Position numbers and translations under genes: made by a program. Source: Centroberyx gerrardi (Eukaryota; Chordata; Actinopteri; Beryciformes; Berycidae). From it: a DNA stretch of 64,000 nucleotides. The stretch covers positions 6,082,001 to 6,146,000 of the forward strand of contig NC_136001.1 in the NCBI RefSeq assembly GCF_048128805.1, in the 5' to 3' direction. A model generated the notes under the pieces. The model was not told where the DNA came from. It saw nothing but the letters and a program-made list of their open reading frames with translations, and did no database searches. Positions within the stretch are counted from its first letter, which is position 1. The number at the start of each line of letters is the position of its first letter. Below, piece after piece: positions 60,901 to 64,000 of the stretch.

Positions 60901-61031
60901 TCTGAGTAAGTCTGTTGTTTAGTTTCTTCTCTCAAAACATCACATAAAATAATCAGAGCAGCATTTACAGTGGAGTTCACATTGTGTTTCTACTAGGATC
61001 CATCATGACAGAACATAGTCACCTTTAACCG

Positions 61032-61078
<47 letters not shown>

Positions 61079-63790
61079 CATTATATGACCTAACTCATCA
61101 TGTTTTCTCCAGAGTCCACCAGGAGAGGTCAGAGGTTCCCAGTGGTCAGTCTGTCCAGGAGCTTCAAATAGACTTGAACTCCATATTTATGGTGTGTAAA
61201 TGTACAACAACACATTTTACTTTACATTTTACTTCAGCTACAAATGAAATACAAAACAACCACTCTGGTCATAACAGTCTTCAAGCTGCACTCTTTAGAC
61301 CAGTGGGCAAATTTAGTAAGAAAGTTTAATTCAAATATTATTCTGTTCCAGCTGCTTGAGAAGAACATCGTCACTTTTGTGAAGAACGAGCTGAAGAGAT
61401 TCCATAGAGTTCTGAGTCCAGATTACCCAGAATGCTTAGAGAGGCAGAGGGAGGATGAGGGGGATGTGGACGGTGAGGAGGAAGAGCAGAGGAGGAGCAG
61501 CAGAGAGGCTTTTCTGCAGATCACACTGCACTTCCTGAGGAGAATGAAGCAGGAGGAGCTGGCTGACTCTCTGCAGAGCAGTAAGAGGCTTTTAACAGGT
61601 TTAACATGATGGAGAGGGGAAATGGTGGGAAAATGGGAGATGTTTACATCTACAACTCCGCTGTAAATATAGACATTTCTCAAAAAAGATCTATTCAATT
61701 CCAGATTGGAAGGTAAATGAGCACAAACCTCATGAATCATCAGCTAAAATTGTTGATTTGTTCATGTGGGTGTATAATGATGAACACAGTATTGTTTATT
61801 TAAAAAAAAAATACCACCACAGTTGACTTTCACATTCGGCTGCACACACAGTCGGGACCTGTTTGTCCACCAGTGATGAGCAGAATAGATGCCATGGGGT
61901 TGGGAAAAGTATGCATTCACTGAGAAATGTTTACACTTCTCATATTTACAGCAACATCCACTGATTGATGTAATTTGTTCATTCAGAAACTCTTGCTGCG
62001 GTGTGCCAACGTAAACTCAAATCTAATCTGAAGGAGAAGTCTCAGTGTTTGTTTGAGGGGATTGCTAAAGCAGGAAACCCAACACTTCTGAATCAGATCT
62101 ACACAGAGCTCTACATCACAGAGGGAGGGAGTGGAGAGGTCAATGATGAACATGAGGTCAGACAGATTGAAGCAGCATCCAGGAAACCAGCGAGACCAGA
62201 AACAACAATCAGATGTGAAGACATCTTTAAACCCTTACCTGGAAGAGATGAACCAATCAGAACATTGATGACAAAGGGAGTGGCTGGCATTGGGAAAACA
62301 GTCTTAACACAGAAGTTCACTCTGGACTGGGCTGAAGACAAAGCCAACCAGGGTATACAGTTCACATTTCCATTCACTTTCCGAGAGCTGAATCTGCTGA
62401 AAGGGAAAAAGTACAGCTTGGTGGAACTTCTTCATCACTTCTTTACTGAGACCAAAGAAGCAGGAATCTGCAGGTTTGACAAGTTCCAGGTTGTGTTCAT
62501 TTTTGACGGTCTGGATGAGTGTCGACTTCCTCTAGACTTCCAGAACAACGAGATCTGGACCGATGTTACAGAGTCAACCACAGTGGACGTGTTGCTGACA
62601 AACCTCATCGAGGGGAAACTGCTTCCCTCTGCTCGCCTCTGGATAACCACACGACCTGCAGCAGCCAATCAGATCCCTCCTGAGTGTGTTCACATAGTGA
62701 CAGAGGTGAGAGGGTTCACTGACCCACAGAAGGAGGAGTACTTCAGGAAGAGATTCAGAGATTCAGAGCAGGCCAGAAGAATCATCTCTCACATCAAGAC
62801 TTCACGAAGCCTCCACATCATGTGCCACATCCCAGTCTTCTGCTGGATCACTGCTACAGTTCTGGACCATGTGTTGAAAACCAGTGAGAGAGGAGACCTG
62901 CCCAAGACTCTGACTGAGATGTACATCCACTTCCTGGTGGTTCAGTCCATACAGGGGAACGTCAAGTATCATGAGAGAGCTGAGACAGATCCACTCTGGA
63001 ATACAGAGAGCAGGAAGATGATTCTCTCTCTGGGAAAACTGGCTTTTGACCAGCTGGAGAAAGGCAACCTGATCTTCTATAAAGCCGACCTGACAGAGTG
63101 TGGCATTGATATCAGAGCAGCCTCAGTGTACTCAGGAGTGTTCACACAGATCTTTAAAGAGGAGCGTGGGCTGAACCAGGACAAGGTTTTCTGCTTTGTC
63201 CATCTGAGCATTCAGGAGTTTCTGGCTGCTGTTTATGTCTTTCTGTCATTCATCAACAATGGTATCAATCTACTGAGAGAAAAACAGTTAACCTCTCCAT
63301 GGTCCATTCTATTAAGAAAGAAATCTAACATCAAACACCTCCACCAGAGTGCTGTGGACAAGGCCTTACAGTGTTCAAATGGACACCTGGACTTGTTCCT
63401 TCGCTTCCTCCTGGGTCTTTCACTGCAGACCAACCAGACTCTCCTACAAGGCCTGCTGACACAGACAGGAAGTGGCTCACAGACCAATCAGAAAACAGTC
63501 CAGTACATCAAGCAGAAAATCAGGGAGAATCCGTCTCCAGAGAGAAGCATCAATCTGTTCCACTGTCTGAATGAGCTGAATGACCGTTCTCTAGTGGAGG
63601 AGATCCAACATCACCTGAGATCAGGAAGTCTCTCCACAGACAGACTCTCCCCTGCTCAGTGGTCGGCTCTGGTCTTCATCTTACTGTCATCAGAAGAAGA
63701 GCTGGACGTGTTTGACCTGAAGAAATACTCTGCTTCAGAGGAGGCTCTTCTGAGGCTGCTGCCAGTGGTCAAAGTCTCCAATAAATCTCT
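54952..63790 (+). CDS. Fish NLR (NLRC3-like, FISNA-NACHT), 5' part; LRRs beyond window
   Basis: Seven coding exons in phase: 54952-54964 (MSSP), 59821-59909 with in-frame lead from 59807, 60017-60133, 60714-60830, 61113-61191, 61352-61580 and 61987-63790. Exons 3 and 4 are near-identical copies of a 39-residue unit ([20 protein letters not shown]). Exon 6 and the start of exon 7 form the FISNA region ([18 protein letters not shown]). The NACHT ATPase follows with Walker A GVAGIGKT, Walker [11 protein letters not shown] and the sensor [10 protein letters not shown]. Winged-helix and NACHT-associated regions fill the rest. The long exon ends at CT|GTAGGT, so the nearby TAG is intronic. Fish NLRs of this class are cytosolic pattern sensors. 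PYD or CARD is not seen. A separate start at 59821 ([10 protein letters not shown]) is possible. Confidence 0.88.
55198..58887 (-). pseudogene. LINE ORF2 remnant with 2A-like N-terminus
   Basis: In order on the minus strand: ATG at 58887; hydrophobic run then [10 protein letters not shown]; endonuclease start [49 protein letters not shown]; reverse transcriptase from [20 protein letters not shown] and [15 protein letters not shown] to [13 protein letters not shown] and [10 protein letters not shown]-terminal segment with [10 protein letters not shown]. Frames change at several places (near 58600, 58200, 57030, 56300 and 55700), so it is dead. Confidence 0.8.
57199..57929. mobile_element. Solo LTR with 4-bp target duplication
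   Basis: 731 bp beginning TGTTACACCC and ending CCTGCCACA, flanked by AACA at 57195-57198 and 57930-57933. Taking it out restores the LINE frame [17 protein letters not shown] across the site. Probably a Gypsy-type LTR left by recombination; no internal region. Confidence 0.85.
58941..59806. other. Rest of the first NLR intron
   Basis: Unique-looking AT-rich sequence between the LINE 5' end and NLR exon 59807. No exon or repeat end recognised. Confidence 0.4.
60017..60965 (+). repeat. Tandem duplication of NLR exon and flanking intron
   Basis: 60020-60250 and 60717-60965 are copies 697 bp apart. The 117-bp exons differ at two bases within the shared core (TCC/TTC giving Ser/Phe, and TCA/TCT). 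The following introns share GTAAGAATTGAAAACAGATG and TTTAGTTTCTTCTCTCAAA. Confidence 0.88.
61036..61077. repeat. (GT)n microsatellite
   Basis: About 20 GT units in the intron before NLR exon 61113. Confidence 0.97.
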
Positions 63791-64000
63791 GTAGGTGCAT
63801 ACATAACTGGATATATTCAATATATTAAATGTATATTCATACAGAAGAGAAAAAATAAATATTTTCAAACTTCTTGTTCATCACTAATTCCAGCTCTGTT
63901 TAACATCGGGATTTAAGAGCTATTTTATTTAAGTAATGTTCAGTTTAATTGGAAAGGAAATCTTAAAACATATTCAAAATCAGTATTCTTATCCAGTTTT

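Noticed and set aside
63791-63795. Stop codon TAG ending the NLR protein at NKSL
   Set aside because: The T and G of a GTAGGT donor overlap it; the family continues into leucine-rich repeats in following exons.

Overview
The window is vertebrate genomic DNA and almost certainly from a teleost fish. Genes are split by GT-AG introns, CA/GT microsatellites are frequent, there are tRNA-like SINEs and L2/CR1-type LINEs, and the last gene is a FISNA-NACHT receptor of the kind greatly expanded in fishes. I reconstructed five protein-coding genes exon by exon from reading frame, splice sites and splice phase. I could not run any database search; family names come from recognised motifs.

Layout. (1) 1-13.4 kb, minus strand: helz2, an interferon-linked helicase/RNB-nuclease gene. 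Its 5' end, zinc fingers, first helicase and the start of the RNB domain are inside; the rest runs off the left edge. (2) 15.5-29.2 kb, minus strand: stmn3, complete (5 exons, 180 aa), with a GC-AG intron. (3) 35.8-40.9 kb, minus strand: arfrp1, complete (7 exons, 201 aa). The order helz2-stmn3-arfrp1, all on one strand, matches human 20q13.33 without GMEB2 and RTEL1 between them. (4) 43.6-47.7 kb, minus strand: a CatSper1-like sperm calcium-channel subunit. S1-S6, the S4 arginines and the TLDDW pore are readable, but the exon just after S6 cannot be found and the remaining exons do not join in frame. (5) 54.95 kb to the right edge, plus strand: a fish NLR (NLRC3-like) with a duplicated N-terminal exon, FISNA and NACHT; its leucine-rich repeats lie beyond the window.

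Mobile DNA fills much of the rest. From 48.0 to 52.9 kb a long terminal-inverted-repeat element holds an L2-like LINE, which itself holds a SINE with a 15-bp target duplication. From 55.0 to 58.9 kb a second LINE sits in the first intron of the NLR and contains a solo LTR with a 4-bp target duplication. Smaller elements with readable ends include an AAGTC-rich hAT-type element, two TTAA-flanked elements, a mariner-like element, a 731-bp foldback inside arfrp1, and two inverted copies of an unnamed ~400-bp family.

The genes do not form one pathway. helz2 and the NLR both belong to innate immunity; stmn3 is a neuronal microtubule regulator; arfrp1 is a trans-Golgi GTPase; the CatSper-like gene would act in sperm.
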